Of a stretch of 64,000 bases of DNA, positions 19,087 through 29,327 are shown piece after piece (position 1 is the stretch's first letter; every line of letters begins with the position of its first letter). The notes beneath the pieces are model-generated. The model saw only the letters and a list, made by a program, of their open reading frames with translations, ran no database searches and was not told where the DNA came from. Origin of the DNA: Streptococcus mitis NCTC 12261. Lineage in GTDB: Bacteria; Bacillota; Bacilli; Lactobacillales; Streptococcaceae. The DNA is taken from NCBI RefSeq assembly GCF_000148585.2, contig NZ_CP028414.1:1603501-1667500 (forward strand). Reading direction: 5' to 3'. The position numbers and the translations under genes are program-made.

Positions 19087-19116
19087 AGTATACCATACAG
19101 TAACCGATTTCAACAA
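19087..19116 (-). promoter_or_regulatory. pflB promoter with overlapping CcpA (cre) site
   Basis: On the minus strand the -10 TATACT (19087-19092) lies 18 bases from a -35 TTGTTG (19111-19116). The spacer holds TGAAATCGGTTACT (19099-19112), which matches the cre consensus TGWAANCGNTNWCA at 13 of 14 positions. Binding there would overlap the promoter, consistent with CcpA control of fermentation. This is inferred from sequence alone. Confidence 0.6.
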
Positions 19117-19269
19117 GTGATAAATCCCTATTTTTACACTTTCTTTTCTAAAACAGTCTATATTTTATCCCAAACTGTATTATATTTTTGAAAAAATTAA
19201 AGCCTTTTTTCTTTTTTTCAGAAAAAAGGGTATAATAAAAGAAAATAAGCAGTAAAAAGGGGACCAGAC

Positions 19270-20331
19270 ATGTTGATTTTTCCTTTATTAAATGATTTGT
19301 CAAGAAAAATCATCCATATTGACATGGATGCCTTTTTTGCTGCGGTCGAAATCAGAGATAATCCTAAACTCAGAGGAAAACCTGTCATTATCGGTAGCGA
19401 CCCTCGACAAACAGGTGGGCGTGGTGTCGTTTCCACTTGTAGCTATGAGGCGCGAGCTTTTGGTGTCCATTCAGCCATGAGTTCCAAAGAAGCCTATGAG
19501 CGTTGTCCCCAGGCCGTCTTTATCTCAGGGAATTATGAGAAATACAAGACTGTGGGCCTCCAGATTCGAGCTATCTTTAAGCGTTATACAGATTTGATTG
19601 AACCCATGAGCATTGACGAAGCCTATTTAGATGTGACAGAAAATAAACTCGGTATCAAGTCAGCGGTCAAAATTGCTCGTCTCATTCAAGAGGATATCTG
19701 GCAGGAACTACACCTGACTGCTTCCGCAGGCGTCTCCTACAACAAATTCTTAGCTAAAATGGCCAGCGATTATCAAAAGCCACATGGTCTGACAGTGATT
19801 TTACCTGACCAGGCTGAGGATTTCCTCAAACAAATGGATATTTCCAAGTTTCATGGAGTAGGAAAAAAGACGGTGGAAAGACTTCATCAAATGGGTGTTT
19901 TTACCGGCGCTGATTTGCTTGAAGTCCCTGAAGTGACCCTGATAGACCGTTTTGGCAGACTGGGCTATGACCTTTATCGAAAGGCTCGTGGTATTCACAA
20001 TTCCCCGGTCAAATCCAATCGTATCCGTAAATCAATCGGGAAAGAGAAAACCTATGGAAAAATTCTCCGTGCCGAGGAAGACATCAAAAAAGAGCTGACT
20101 CTCCTATCAGAAAGAGTCGCTCTCAATCTCAGTCAACAAGAAAAAGCTGGAAAAATTGTCATTCTGAAAATCCGCTACGAAGACTTTTCAACTCTGACTA
20201 AACGAAAAAGTCTGGATCAAAAAACGCAGGATGCTAGTCAGATCAGCCAAATAGCCCTGCAACTCTATGAAGAGTTGGACGAGAAAGAAAAAGGCGTCCG
20301 CCTGCTGGGGATTACCGTAACTGGATTTTAA
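19270..20331 (+). CDS. dinB: DNA polymerase IV
   Basis: DinB is a 353-residue Y-family translesion polymerase without proofreading. The catalytic carboxylates are visible in [14 protein letters not shown] (about residues 14-27) and [12 protein letters not shown] (about 115-126). The palm and fingers are followed by an HhH thumb region ([16 protein letters not shown], about 195-210) and a little-finger domain (about 245-350). A TATAAT -10 lies about 33 bases upstream of the start codon with a GGGG-type SD. It stands alone, divergent from pflB. Confidence 0.96.
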   Translation: MLIFPLLNDLSRKIIHIDMDAFFAAVEIRDNPKLRGKPVIIGSDPRQTGGRGVVSTCSYEARAFGVHSAMSSKEAYERCPQAVFISGNYEKYKTVGLQIRAIFKRYTDLIEPMSIDEAYLDVTENKLGIKSAVKIARLIQEDIWQELHLTASAGVSYNKFLAKMASDYQKPHGLTVILPDQAEDFLKQMDISKFHGVGKKTVERLHQMGVFTGADLLEVPEVTLIDRFGRLGYDLYRKARGIHNSPVKSNRIRKSIGKEKTYGKILRAEEDIKKELTLLSERVALNLSQQEKAGKIVILKIRYEDFSTLTKRKSLDQKTQDASQISQIALQLYEELDEKEKGVRLLGITVTGF

Positions 20332-20332
20332 A

Positions 20333-20443
20333 GCTCAATGAAAATCAAAGAGCAAACTAGAAAGCTAGCCGCAGGCTGCTCAAAACACTGTTTTGAGGTT
20401 GCAGATAGAGCTGATGCAGTTTGAAGAGATTTTCGAAGAGTAT
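20333..20443 (-). repeat. BOX element, shortened
   Basis: Read on the minus strand this begins with ACTCTTCGAAAATCTCTTCA (boxA), lacks the rest of boxA, then has a partial boxB (AACCTCAAAACAGTGTTTTG) and boxC up to GCTCTTTGATTTTCATTGA. The boxA core CGTCAGCGTCGCC is deleted. It fills the space between dinB and its terminator. Confidence 0.85.
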
Positions 20444-20444
20444 A

Positions 20445-20478
20445 AAACCTTGAAGAGTTGCCCCTTCAAGGTTTTTCT
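20445..20478. terminator. Bidirectional terminator between dinB and uppP
   Basis: The arms AAACCTTGAAG (20445-20455) and CTTCAAGGTTT (20464-20474) form an 11-bp stem with T runs on both strands. It serves convergent dinB (+) and uppP (-). Confidence 0.85.
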
Positions 20479-21323
20479 TATACAAATAAACGGACAAAGC
20501 TGTAAAGTAGTAAGACACTACCAAGCACGATACGGTATTTACCAAAAAGGGTAAAGTCGTGTTTTTTTACATAGCTTGTCAAGAAACGAATAGCGACCAT
20601 GCTGACTGCAAAGGCTACTCCCATCGCAACCAAGAGCAAGAACAATTGCCCAAAGCTCAAGAGTTGTCCTGCTTTTATAAATTTGAAAATCTTTAAGGCA
20701 CTAGCTCCAAACATAACAGGAATTCCAAGATAGAAGGTAAATTCCGTCACAACAGAACGACTGGTTCCATTTAACAAACCACCGACAATAGTCGCTCCTG
20801 AACGGCTAGTTCCTGGTAAAAGGGCAAGAACTTGGAAGAGTCCGATATAGAATGCTGTCGTATAAGGAAGTTTGTCCAACTCTGTTACACTTGGCTCTAT
20901 AGCACGCGCTTCATTGCGCTTTTCCAAATAGATAAAGGCAATCCCATAGATAATCAACATGAGAGCAACAGAAACCATGTTATGGAAGTGGGTATCAAAC
21001 CAATCATCAAATTTAAAGACGGCAAGTAAAGGCAAAGTGGCAACCAAGACCTTCAACCACAGTCTCCAAGTCTTACGAACTTCCTGCTTATCCTTAGTCG
21101 ATTTGAAAGGATTGAGCTTGTTAAAGTAAATGACCATAACCGCTAAAATAGCACCAAGCTGAATCACGACATTAAACATGGACATAAAGGCTTCATTTTG
21201 ATTTTGGTATTGGATAAACTCCTCTGCTAAAATCAAGTGACCTGTACTCGAAATCGGCAACCATTCCGTAATTCCTTCAACAATCCCGAAGAAGATAGAT
21301 TTTAAAATTTCAATAAGATACAT
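20478..21323 (-). CDS. uppP: Undecaprenyl-diphosphatase UppP/BacA
   Basis: A 281-residue membrane enzyme that dephosphorylates undecaprenyl pyrophosphate to recycle the cell-wall lipid carrier. It also gives bacitracin resistance. The two catalytic repeats are present: [20 protein letters not shown] (about residues 16-35) and [16 protein letters not shown] (about 169-184). The length and about eight hydrophobic segments are normal. It ends at the bidirectional terminator shared with dinB. Confidence 0.97.
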   Translation of the reverse strand: MYLIEILKSIFFGIVEGITEWLPISSTGHLILAEEFIQYQNQNEAFMSMFNVVIQLGAILAVMVIYFNKLNPFKSTKDKQEVRKTWRLWLKVLVATLPLLAVFKFDDWFDTHFHNMVSVALMLIIYGIAFIYLEKRNEARAIEPSVTELDKLPYTTAFYIGLFQVLALLPGTSRSGATIVGGLLNGTSRSVVTEFTFYLGIPVMFGASALKIFKFIKAGQLLSFGQLFLLLVAMGVAFAVSMVAIRFLTSYVKKHDFTLFGKYRIVLGSVLLLYSFVRLFV

Positions 21324-21383
21324 AGATTACTCCTTTTTCTATCTTCCATTATAGCATACTTTTTCAGTATATGGCAGTTCTCT

Positions 21384-23273
21384 TTAAAAGGCACCGATAC
21401 TGCCACCGCCTCCTCCTCCAGAGAAGCCACCGCCAGAACTTCCACTTCCAGAAGATACGGAATAGGTACTTGCTGTGTTTGCGACGCTGGCATAATGGCT
21501 CATTTGCGCACTTGAATGATAAAACATACTATGCCAACCATAAGCTACATAGAGGTTGATATCTGGATTTTCCACTTGGATATGATGAACCTTCATCAAA
21601 TGGCTGACCTTGTCCGCATAGCCAAATAAAGTCGCATAGACCAAGAGGCGATTCCAGACCACAATACTTTCCAATTCAGCCTGATCCAATCGTGCAATCT
21701 CACGCAACATATTTTCAAAACTGGTCCAGAGATAGTAGACTTCTGCCCCTGCTTCATTTAGGACACCATCACGATTATCTAGACGAAGCTTCCAATAATA
21801 GAAAACAGCCAAAACCAAACCTAGAAAACCAAGTATTGGCAAGGGGAGGTAAAGATAGCCATAAACATCCAAACTGTACAAGAACAAACCAAATCCGATA
21901 AATAAAGGCAAGATAGTAGAGAGTCCCATACCCACTTGCAAGGCCTTTTCCCCACCAGTTAAAGGACGATAATAATCTGGGAGCCCCCAGAAGGAAACTC
22001 GTTTTCTCACTCCTTCTTGCATCTGGTTCAATACTTCTTCAAAAGAAGATTTGAGTTGAAGCCCCTTTGCTTGAATCCGTTTTTCATCAGAGGCTTTTGC
22101 TCTACGATAAAGACTATCAGATACCTTGTAATCCGCAAACAAATTGGAAAGAGTTGCTTCTTTTTTGCCTGAAAAGGCCAGATTTAGACAGTCTATCTCA
22201 AAACTTGACAAGCCATCTTCTTTCACCAGTCTCAAGCCAACTGCATCTCCTTCTGAAATAATAGAAACATTCCCACGGTCTATCACATCTAGCAAGGTAG
22301 CTTGAATAAGTTGGTCAAAGGTAAATTTGCCAGCCCCCTTGACTAAGGGACTCACTTCCTCCAAGGAGGTCGAGTAAATAGCCTCCGATAAAACCATTGG
22401 TTCTAATTCCATTGGTGGCTCATAGAGACGATGATTTTTGGCATATTTGACTGAAGGAGTGGTCTTTCTTCTATAAATAAAATAGAAGCAGACACTCAAT
22501 AACAAGGAAATGGAAAGTATCAAAGGAAACACCCAAGTGACGAGCTGCATACTCTGATCTTTTTCTCTAACAATCGAGTCTTCTATCTTATTAAACTCTT
22601 CTAAACGATTTCCTTTCAAGCCCTGATCCGTAGCGCTAGCAAAATCAGTTCGAGGCCAATAGGCATGCAATTCAACTCCACGCTTAGACGGAAGATTATC
22701 TAAACGAATAGTATAATCAAGGTTACTCTTTTCAATCGTTCCTTCTTTAAAGAGTTTCCCTGTATGGAAGTAGAGTTTTTCAGCCTCCTTTTCTCCCCTT
22801 ACATGAAATTCAAACTTTCCAATAGCCCCTGAACTGTCTGTTAAAGGTTGCCAATTTAATTCAGCGATATCTTCATAAAGAAAAAGCAAGTTCTTTAAAT
22901 TCCAGACAAGGTCAACTTCAACTGTGTCACCCTCCTGACCTGGATTATAAACTTTAACAGTATAACCATCTGCGCCTTCTATCACTTCGCTAGTAACGTC
23001 TGCTAGTTCATCACCATTTTTCGATGCCTGAACCTTTGGATGAGGGTCAATGTCAAATCCACTAGGCATCTTGCCAGCACGTCCCAGTCCCACGATTTGC
23101 CCCTTAAAGTCCTCCTCAAACTGATAAACTATCTTCTGTCTAAATTCTGCCGTATTGTCTGCATGAATATACAAATCACCTTGATAAGAGTTTATCTTGA
23201 AATCAATGGCAAAAACAGAAAGTGGCAGAAGGCAAAACAAGCCTAACACTAGTAAGAAAAAAGTTTTTTTCAT
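21384..23273 (-). CDS. DUF2207 family membrane protein with glycine-rich tail
   Basis: A 629-residue surface/membrane protein of unknown function. The start is the ATG at 23273 (MKKTFFLLVLGLFCLLPLSV), a signal peptide cleaved probably near residue 24. An extracellular DUF2207 region (about 25-235) with QKIVYQFEEDFKGQIVGLGR follows, then a membrane segment (about 245-266), a cytosolic region, two more membrane segments (about 445-495), and a final domain. The extreme C-terminus is Gly/Ser-rich (SGSGSSGGGFSGGGGGGSIG). This architecture is common in Firmicutes. It stands alone between uppP and the amino-acid transporter. Confidence 0.88.
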   Translation of the reverse strand: MKKTFFLLVLGLFCLLPLSVFAIDFKINSYQGDLYIHADNTAEFRQKIVYQFEEDFKGQIVGLGRAGKMPSGFDIDPHPKVQASKNGDELADVTSEVIEGADGYTVKVYNPGQEGDTVEVDLVWNLKNLLFLYEDIAELNWQPLTDSSGAIGKFEFHVRGEKEAEKLYFHTGKLFKEGTIEKSNLDYTIRLDNLPSKRGVELHAYWPRTDFASATDQGLKGNRLEEFNKIEDSIVREKDQSMQLVTWVFPLILSISLLLSVCFYFIYRRKTTPSVKYAKNHRLYEPPMELEPMVLSEAIYSTSLEEVSPLVKGAGKFTFDQLIQATLLDVIDRGNVSIISEGDAVGLRLVKEDGLSSFEIDCLNLAFSGKKEATLSNLFADYKVSDSLYRRAKASDEKRIQAKGLQLKSSFEEVLNQMQEGVRKRVSFWGLPDYYRPLTGGEKALQVGMGLSTILPLFIGFGLFLYSLDVYGYLYLPLPILGFLGLVLAVFYYWKLRLDNRDGVLNEAGAEVYYLWTSFENMLREIARLDQAELESIVVWNRLLVYATLFGYADKVSHLMKVHHIQVENPDINLYVAYGWHSMFYHSSAQMSHYASVANTASTYSVSSGSGSSGGGFSGGGGGGSIGAF

Positions 23274-23340
23274 CAACTAAACCCCCTTTTTATCTTTGCT
23301 ATCATTATATCATTTTTTCTCAAGTAAGGGCTTACCTGTA

Positions 23341-23369
23341 TTGAAAAATAGAGTTTTTTTCGATAAAAT
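23341..23369 (+). promoter_or_regulatory. Promoter of the amino-acid ABC transporter operon
   Basis: The -35 TTGAAA (23341-23346) and -10 TAAAAT (23364-23369) have a 17-base spacer, 42 bases ahead of the start codon. Confidence 0.6.
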
Positions 23370-23411
23370 AGGAGACAGTTATTTTTTAATAGATTAGAAA
23401 TAGGAGAAATC

Positions 23412-24977
23412 ATGAGAAAAATATACTTATCTATTTTCACAAGTTTCTTGCTGATGCTGGGACTTGTCAATGTTGCTCAAGCTGATGAATATTTACGCAT
23501 CGGGATGGAAGCAGCATATGCTCCCTTTAACTGGACCCAGGATGATGATAGCAACGGAGCTGTCAAAATCGATGGAACCAACCAGTATGCCAATGGATAC
23601 GATGTCCAAATTGCCAAGAAAATCGCTAAGGACTTAGGTAAAGAACCTTTGGTTGTTAAAACCAAGTGGGAAGGTTTAGTTCCTGCCCTTACTTCTGGTA
23701 AGATTGACATGATTATCGCAGGTATGAGTCCAACCGCTGAACGCAAACAAGAAATCGCCTTTTCAAGCAGCTACTACACTAGCGAGCCTGTCCTACTTGT
23801 CAAAAAAGATTCTGCCTATGCAAATGCCAAATCTTTGGATGACTTTAATGGAGCGAAAATCACTTCTCAACAAGGTGTTTACCTTTATGACTTGATTTCC
23901 CAAATCTCAGGCGCTAAAAAAGAAACTGCCATGGGAGACTTCGCTCAAATGCGCCAAGCACTTGAGGCTGGTGTCATTGATGCCTATGTTTCTGAACGTC
24001 CAGAAGCTCTGACTGCCGAAGCTGCTAACTCTAAGTTCAAGATGGTTCAAGTAGAACCAGGTTTCAAAACGGGGGAAGAAGATACAGCTATTGCCATTGG
24101 ACTTCGTAAAGATGACACTCGTATTAGCCAAATCAATGCCAGCATTGAAACCATTTCAAAAGATGAGCAAGTTGCCCTAATGGATCGTATGATCAAGGAG
24201 CAACCTGCCGAAGCAACAACAACTGAAGAGACTAGCAGTAGTTTCTTTAACCAAGTCGCTAAAATTCTTTCTGAAAACTGGCAACAACTCTTGCGTGGTG
24301 CGGGTATCACTCTTTTAATCTCTATCGTCGGAACCATCATAGGTCTCATTATCGGTCTTGCTATTGGTGTTTTCCGTACTGCTCCTCTCTCTGAAAACAA
24401 AGCTATTTACAGCCTACAAAAACTAGTCGGATGGGGTCTCAATGTCTATATCGAAATTTTCCGTGGAACGCCAATGATCGTTCAATCGATGGTTATCTAC
24501 TACGGAACTGCTCAAGCTTTCGGTATCAACCTTGACCGCACACTGGCTGCTATCTTCATCGTTTCGATCAACACCGGTGCCTACATGACTGAAATCGTCC
24601 GTGGTGGTATCCTAGCAGTTGATAAGGGACAATTTGAAGCAGCGACTGCTCTTGGTATGACCCATAACCAAACCATGCGTAAGATTGTCCTACCTCAAGT
24701 AGTCCGTAACATCCTACCAGCAACTGGTAATGAATTTGTCATCAATATCAAAGATACATCTGTATTGAACGTTATCTCTGTTGTTGAACTTTATTTCTCA
24801 GGAAATACCGTGGCAACTCAAACCTATCAATACTTCCAAACATTTACAATCATCGCCGTGATTTACTTTGTCCTCACCTTCACCGTAACACGTATCCTAC
24901 GCTTCATCGAACGCCGCATGGACATGGATACCTATACTACAGGTGCTAACCAAATGCAAACGGAGGATTTGAAATAA
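23412..24977 (+). CDS. Polar amino-acid ABC transporter, fused substrate-binding and permease protein
   Basis: This 521-residue protein joins an extracellular solute-binding domain to a HisM-type permease. Signal peptide: residues 1-24, with cleavage likely after AQA. Solute-binding protein family 3: about 27-268, containing [14 protein letters not shown] and a [16 protein letters not shown] stretch. Permease: about 290-505, with an EAA-loop at [20 protein letters not shown]. Such fusions are common in streptococci and usually import glutamine, glutamate or other polar amino acids; the exact substrate cannot be told here. The ATPase gene starts on the last base of its stop codon (TAATG). Confidence 0.94.
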   Translation: MRKIYLSIFTSFLLMLGLVNVAQADEYLRIGMEAAYAPFNWTQDDDSNGAVKIDGTNQYANGYDVQIAKKIAKDLGKEPLVVKTKWEGLVPALTSGKIDMIIAGMSPTAERKQEIAFSSSYYTSEPVLLVKKDSAYANAKSLDDFNGAKITSQQGVYLYDLISQISGAKKETAMGDFAQMRQALEAGVIDAYVSERPEALTAEAANSKFKMVQVEPGFKTGEEDTAIAIGLRKDDTRISQINASIETISKDEQVALMDRMIKEQPAEATTTEETSSSFFNQVAKILSENWQQLLRGAGITLLISIVGTIIGLIIGLAIGVFRTAPLSENKAIYSLQKLVGWGLNVYIEIFRGTPMIVQSMVIYYGTAQAFGINLDRTLAAIFIVSINTGAYMTEIVRGGILAVDKGQFEAATALGMTHNQTMRKIVLPQVVRNILPATGNEFVINIKDTSVLNVISVVELYFSGNTVATQTYQYFQTFTIIAVIYFVLTFTVTRILRFIERRMDMDTYTTGANQMQTEDLK

Positions 24978-25717
24978 TGACACAAGCAATCCTTGAAATT
25001 AAACACCTCAAAAAATCCTATGGACAAAACGAAGTGCTAAAAGACATTTCACTCACTGTCCACAAGGGAGAGGTAATCTCTATCATCGGAAGCTCTGGAA
25101 GCGGAAAATCAACCTTCCTACGCTCCATTAACCTCCTTGAAACGCCAACTGATGGACAAATCCTTTATCATGGACAAAACGTCCTCGAAAAAGGCTATGA
25201 CCTCACGCAATACCGTGAAAAGTTGGGGATGGTGTTCCAATCCTTTAACCTCTTTGAAAATCTCAACGTTCTTGAAAACACAATTGTCGCTCAGACAACT
25301 GTCCTTAAACGCGAACGTACAGAAGCTGAAAAGATTGCCAAAGAAAACCTGGAAAAGGTCGGCATGGGAGAACGCTACTGGCAAGCGAAACCAAAACAAC
25401 TCTCAGGTGGTCAAAAACAACGTGTGGCCATCGCTCGTGCCCTCTCCATGAATCCAGATGCTATTCTCTTTGATGAACCAACATCAGCTCTCGATCCAGA
25501 AATGGTTGGAGAAGTCCTCAAAATCATGCAGGACCTGGCTCAAGAAGGCTTGACTATGATTGTCGTAACTCACGAAATGGAATTCGCCCGTGATGTCTCT
25601 CACCGTGTTATCTTTATGGATAAAGGTGTGATTGCTGAAGAAGGCAAACCAGAAGACCTCTTCACCAATCCTAAAGAAGACCGTACAAAAGAATTCCTTC
25701 AACGCTATCTCAAATAA
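24977..25717 (+). CDS. Polar amino-acid ABC transporter ATP-binding protein
   Basis: A 246-residue GlnQ-type ATPase. Walker A is [14 protein letters not shown] (about residues 36-49), the Q-loop is MVFQSFNLF, the signature is [15 protein letters not shown] (about 139-153) and Walker B is [14 protein letters not shown] (about 160-173). The H-loop is VVTHEMEFA. It overlaps the fused binding protein/permease gene by one base and completes the importer. A strong terminator follows. Confidence 0.96.
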   Translation: MTQAILEIKHLKKSYGQNEVLKDISLTVHKGEVISIIGSSGSGKSTFLRSINLLETPTDGQILYHGQNVLEKGYDLTQYREKLGMVFQSFNLFENLNVLENTIVAQTTVLKRERTEAEKIAKENLEKVGMGERYWQAKPKQLSGGQKQRVAIARALSMNPDAILFDEPTSALDPEMVGEVLKIMQDLAQEGLTMIVVTHEMEFARDVSHRVIFMDKGVIAEEGKPEDLFTNPKEDRTKEFLQRYLK

Positions 25718-25723
25718 AAAGAA

Positions 25724-25752
25724 AAGGCTGCATCAACCGTGCAGTCTTTTTA
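25724..25752. terminator. Intrinsic terminator after the amino-acid transporter
   Basis: AGGCTGCA and TGCAGTCT form an 8-bp stem followed by TTTTT on the plus strand. The minus strand also has a T-rich tail, so it may serve the convergent small HTH gene. Confidence 0.8.
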
Positions 25753-25807
25753 CTAGCCAAAAAATGAAAAGGCAGACCCTATTCAAGAATCCGCCATTAT
25801 CCAAAGA

Positions 25808-26023
25808 TTAATCTTCAAATTTTTCATGATTTTTATCATAGAAATCAATTAAACCTAGAGCCGTTTCAAACGAAATATTTTTTACTTTTGCACGCCCCTG
25901 TGCTAGAGCAATGATAGACATTTCACGCGCATTCGTTTCTTTAGAGATACGGTAGCCTGTGATTTTCTTATCACGAACCCAGCCAACAACTGATTCTACT
26001 TTTTCAAAGTTTGACTTAGCCAT
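25808..26023 (-). CDS. Small HTH-like DNA-binding protein (71 aa)
   Basis: A short, clearly coding gene with an AGGAGA SD 7 bases before its ATG. Residues 20-60 (KITGYRISKETNAREMSIIA, then LAQGRAKVKNISFETA) match the shape of a minimal phage-type helix-turn-helix. That shape is a Y-x-I-S/A-K-E-T-x-x-x-x-x-I motif, then N/Q-G-R and a KNISFETALGLIDFYD ending. No other domain is present. Its promoter carries two identical 14-bp direct repeats covering the -10 and the start point, so negative autoregulation is likely. Alternatives are an antitoxin-like or orphan phage repressor. Upstream is the decayed region at 26190-26794. Confidence 0.75.
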   Translation of the reverse strand: MAKSNFEKVESVVGWVRDKKITGYRISKETNAREMSIIALAQGRAKVKNISFETALGLIDFYDKNHEKFED

Positions 26024-26052
26024 GTCCTTCTCCTATTTTCTTATTTACGATA

Positions 26053-26101
26053 TTTAATTGTATACGCTTTTAATTGTATACGTTTTTATGCTTTTTGTCA
26101 A
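26053..26101 (-). promoter_or_regulatory. Promoter of the small HTH gene with tandem operator-like repeats
   Basis: On the minus strand the -35 TTGACA (26096-26101) and -10 TACAAT (26073-26078) are spaced by 17 bases. The 14-base unit CGTATACAATTAAA occurs at 26069-26082 and again at 26053-26066, a 16-bp period. The first copy covers the -10 and the second lies at the expected start of transcription. Each contains the palindrome GTATAC. The arrangement fits a repressor site. Confidence 0.6.
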
Positions 26102-26189
26102 TAAAAAAACATATATTCAATAAAATAAACGCCCTTATTTTTACTTGCTATCTTATTAAAGTTTATAATATATAGGTTTTTCATTGCCG

Positions 26190-26794
26190 AAAACAATTTT
26201 TATAGTTCTTTAAAGCAACTGTATTATTAAATCTTATTCATGTAATAATATTCATATTTGTCAGATGCTGATTCTCGATAATCTAGACATATTCTAGTCT
26301 TATTTCATATTATTTATTCCACTGCAAAACAAAAAAATTTGACAAAAAAATCTTCTGCTCTAAACCATTTCTAACGAGTATTTTTCTACTTTTAGACTTT
26401 TCCTGTCTACACCAGCATTCAATCATTTGGTCAACTTGTACTATTTATTTACTTTATCAATATTCCTTTTTATTTCTTCAAACCTATAAAAAGATGAGTA
26501 GTTAGGAAACAATAGTATCCTATCTTCCAACATTTTCCACTGTTTTTATCTTCTTAGTATCTTATCACTCTTCTCAGTTAACTCAGTATAAGGCTTCTCA
26601 TTAGTATTGATTATTTTTTCTAATTCCTATTATATTTAGCCAAATTTCAGATTAGCTATATATAAAATAGTAGATTTCAAAAAACTCCTTACATATAACA
26701 AGTAATTTTACTCCCTTACTATAAACTGAATCAAAAAACATAGGTACTATAATGAGTTATGATAGAAATAGCGTAACCGATTTCCTAAGTCCAT
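26190..26794 (-). pseudogene. AT-rich decayed coding region (possibly a former HTH/Rgg-type regulator)
   Basis: The 850-base gap between the small HTH gene and ilvA has no intact gene but is not random. A promoter at 26821-26849 and a G-rich SD precede an ATG at 26794. This starts MDLGNRLRYFYHNSL and then stops; the first ten residues look like the start of an XRE/Rgg-type HTH protein. In the same frame, after several stops, come ELEKIINTNEKPYTELTEK, then KQWKMLEDRILLFPNYSSF and RFEEIKRNIDKVNK. Later comes IRFNNTVALKNYKNCFRQ. The reading of one interrupted gene is my inference; the family assignment is weak. GC is far below that of the neighbours. Confidence 0.4.
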
Positions 26795-26820
26795 AGGAAT
26801 CGCCCCCTTTCTTCATCTTC

Positions 26821-26849
26821 ATTATAGCACCTATACATCAATTGTGCAA
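26821..26849 (-). promoter_or_regulatory. Promoter downstream of ilvA driving the decayed region
   Basis: The -35 TTGCAC (26844-26849) and a perfect -10 TATAAT (26821-26826) have a 17-base spacer on the minus strand, just after the ilvA stop codon. What it transcribes today is only the 15-codon reading frame and the decayed region beyond. Confidence 0.55.
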
Positions 26850-26875
26850 ATAATATGATATTTTTTTATTAGTCC

Positions 26876-28126
26876 TCAGACAAGCATATTATAGAGCGTT
26901 TCGTTACCATTTAAGTTAATATAAGCTGGATCAAAACCTTCCATTCGACGAATCAATCCTGCATAATCATGCTTATCTGCCAAGGCAATCCCAATTAATA
27001 CTGGGCCTGTCCCCTTGCTAGCTCGCTTAATATACTCAAAACGTGTGATATCATCATTTGGCCCCAAGATATCATTTACAAACTCACGCAAGGCCCCTGG
27101 ACGCTGTGGAAAATTAACCACAAAGTAATGCTTGATCCCATCATAAATCAAGGCGCGCTCCTCCATTTCTGGCATACGGTTGATATCATTATTTCCTCCA
27201 GAAATGATACAACAAATGGTTTTCCCCTTGATATATTCAGCTAAAACCTCTAGAGAGGCGATACTAGCTGCTCCAGCAGGCTCTGCGACTATCCCTTGCT
27301 TAGAATAAAGGTCAATCAAGGTTTCAGAAATCAATCCCTCATCGACACCTACCAAAGTTTGAACATGTTGACGAGTTGCTTCATAGGTCAACTGACCTAC
27401 CTTTTGCACAGCAATCCCATCCGCAAATTTGTCAATTTCTTTGAGTTTGACTGGTCCACCAGCTTCAAAGGCAGCCTTCATGGAACGCGCTCCATTAGCC
27501 TCTACCCCAATGACTTCAATCTCTGGACTTATTTCCTTGATATAGGTAGAAACCCCAGCAATGAGACCACCGCCACCAACAGGGACCAAAACAGCATCAA
27601 AATCAATCGATTCTTTTCGAGCTTCTTCTAAAATCTCATAAGCAACTGTCCCTTGACCAGCTTGAACATGGGCATCATCAAAGGGATCAATAAAGGTACG
27701 ATTTTCAGAGACTGTAAATTCTTGAGCTGCTTTGGCTGAGGCATCAAAAGTATCTCCAACTAATTTAATAGTCACGAAGTCCCCACCAAAAAAGCGAACT
27801 TGACCAATCTTTTGTTGCGGAGTAGTAATTGGCATGAAAATAGTTGCAGGAATCTTCATTTCATTGCAAGTATAGGCAACTCCCTGCGCATGATTCCCCG
27901 CAGAAGCGCAGACTACCCCACGCTCACGTTCTTCCTTGCTGAGCTGGGAAATGGCATAATAGGCACCACGAATTTTAAAAGAGCGAACACGTTGGGCATT
28001 TTCTTTTTTCAAATAAATCTTAGCACCATACTTCTCCGATAAATAATGGTCGTAATCCAGTGGGGTATTCACAACCACACCATTCAAGACCTTGTGAGCC
28101 TTGATTATATCTTTTGAACTTAACAT
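26876..28126 (-). CDS. ilvA: Threonine deaminase (threonine ammonia-lyase)
   Basis: IlvA (416 residues from the ATG at 28126, chosen over the adjacent ATG at 28129 for SD spacing) deaminates threonine to 2-oxobutyrate, the first step to isoleucine. The PLP lysine is in VRSFKIRGAYYAIS (about residues 47-60). The glycine-rich phosphate loop is VPVGGGGLIAGVS (about 182-194), and CCIISGGNNDINR follows. The C-terminal part (about 325-416) is a single ACT-like regulatory domain. It lies downstream of ilvC, separated by a terminator. Confidence 0.96.
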   Translation of the reverse strand: MLSSKDIIKAHKVLNGVVVNTPLDYDHYLSEKYGAKIYLKKENAQRVRSFKIRGAYYAISQLSKEERERGVVCASAGNHAQGVAYTCNEMKIPATIFMPITTPQQKIGQVRFFGGDFVTIKLVGDTFDASAKAAQEFTVSENRTFIDPFDDAHVQAGQGTVAYEILEEARKESIDFDAVLVPVGGGGLIAGVSTYIKEISPEIEVIGVEANGARSMKAAFEAGGPVKLKEIDKFADGIAVQKVGQLTYEATRQHVQTLVGVDEGLISETLIDLYSKQGIVAEPAGAASIASLEVLAEYIKGKTICCIISGGNNDINRMPEMEERALIYDGIKHYFVVNFPQRPGALREFVNDILGPNDDITRFEYIKRASKGTGPVLIGIALADKHDYAGLIRRMEGFDPAYINLNGNETLYNMLV

Positions 28127-28189
28127 CATTTTCTCCTAGACTATCTCATACTATCACAATCCATCCTCTTAAAAAAGAGATGAATTGAT

Positions 28190-28219
28190 TATAAAAGCGA
28201 GTTAGTCCCCCAACTCGCC
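28190..28219 (-). terminator. Intrinsic terminator after ilvC
   Basis: GCGAGTT and AACTCGC form a 7-bp stem around an 8-base loop, followed by TTTT on the minus strand. It partly separates ilvC from ilvA. Confidence 0.75.
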
Positions 28220-28239
28220 TTCACCTTAATTTCTATCAA

Positions 28240-29295
<1,056 letters not shown>

Positions 29296-29327
29296 TTAGG
29301 CTGGTTTAACAAATTTAAGTTGGATTG

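Noticed and set aside
26024-26875. CRISPR array or integrase attachment site in the AT-rich gap
   Set aside because: No regularly spaced repeats, integrase gene or tRNA end are present; only the two 14-bp repeats at 26053-26082 recur.
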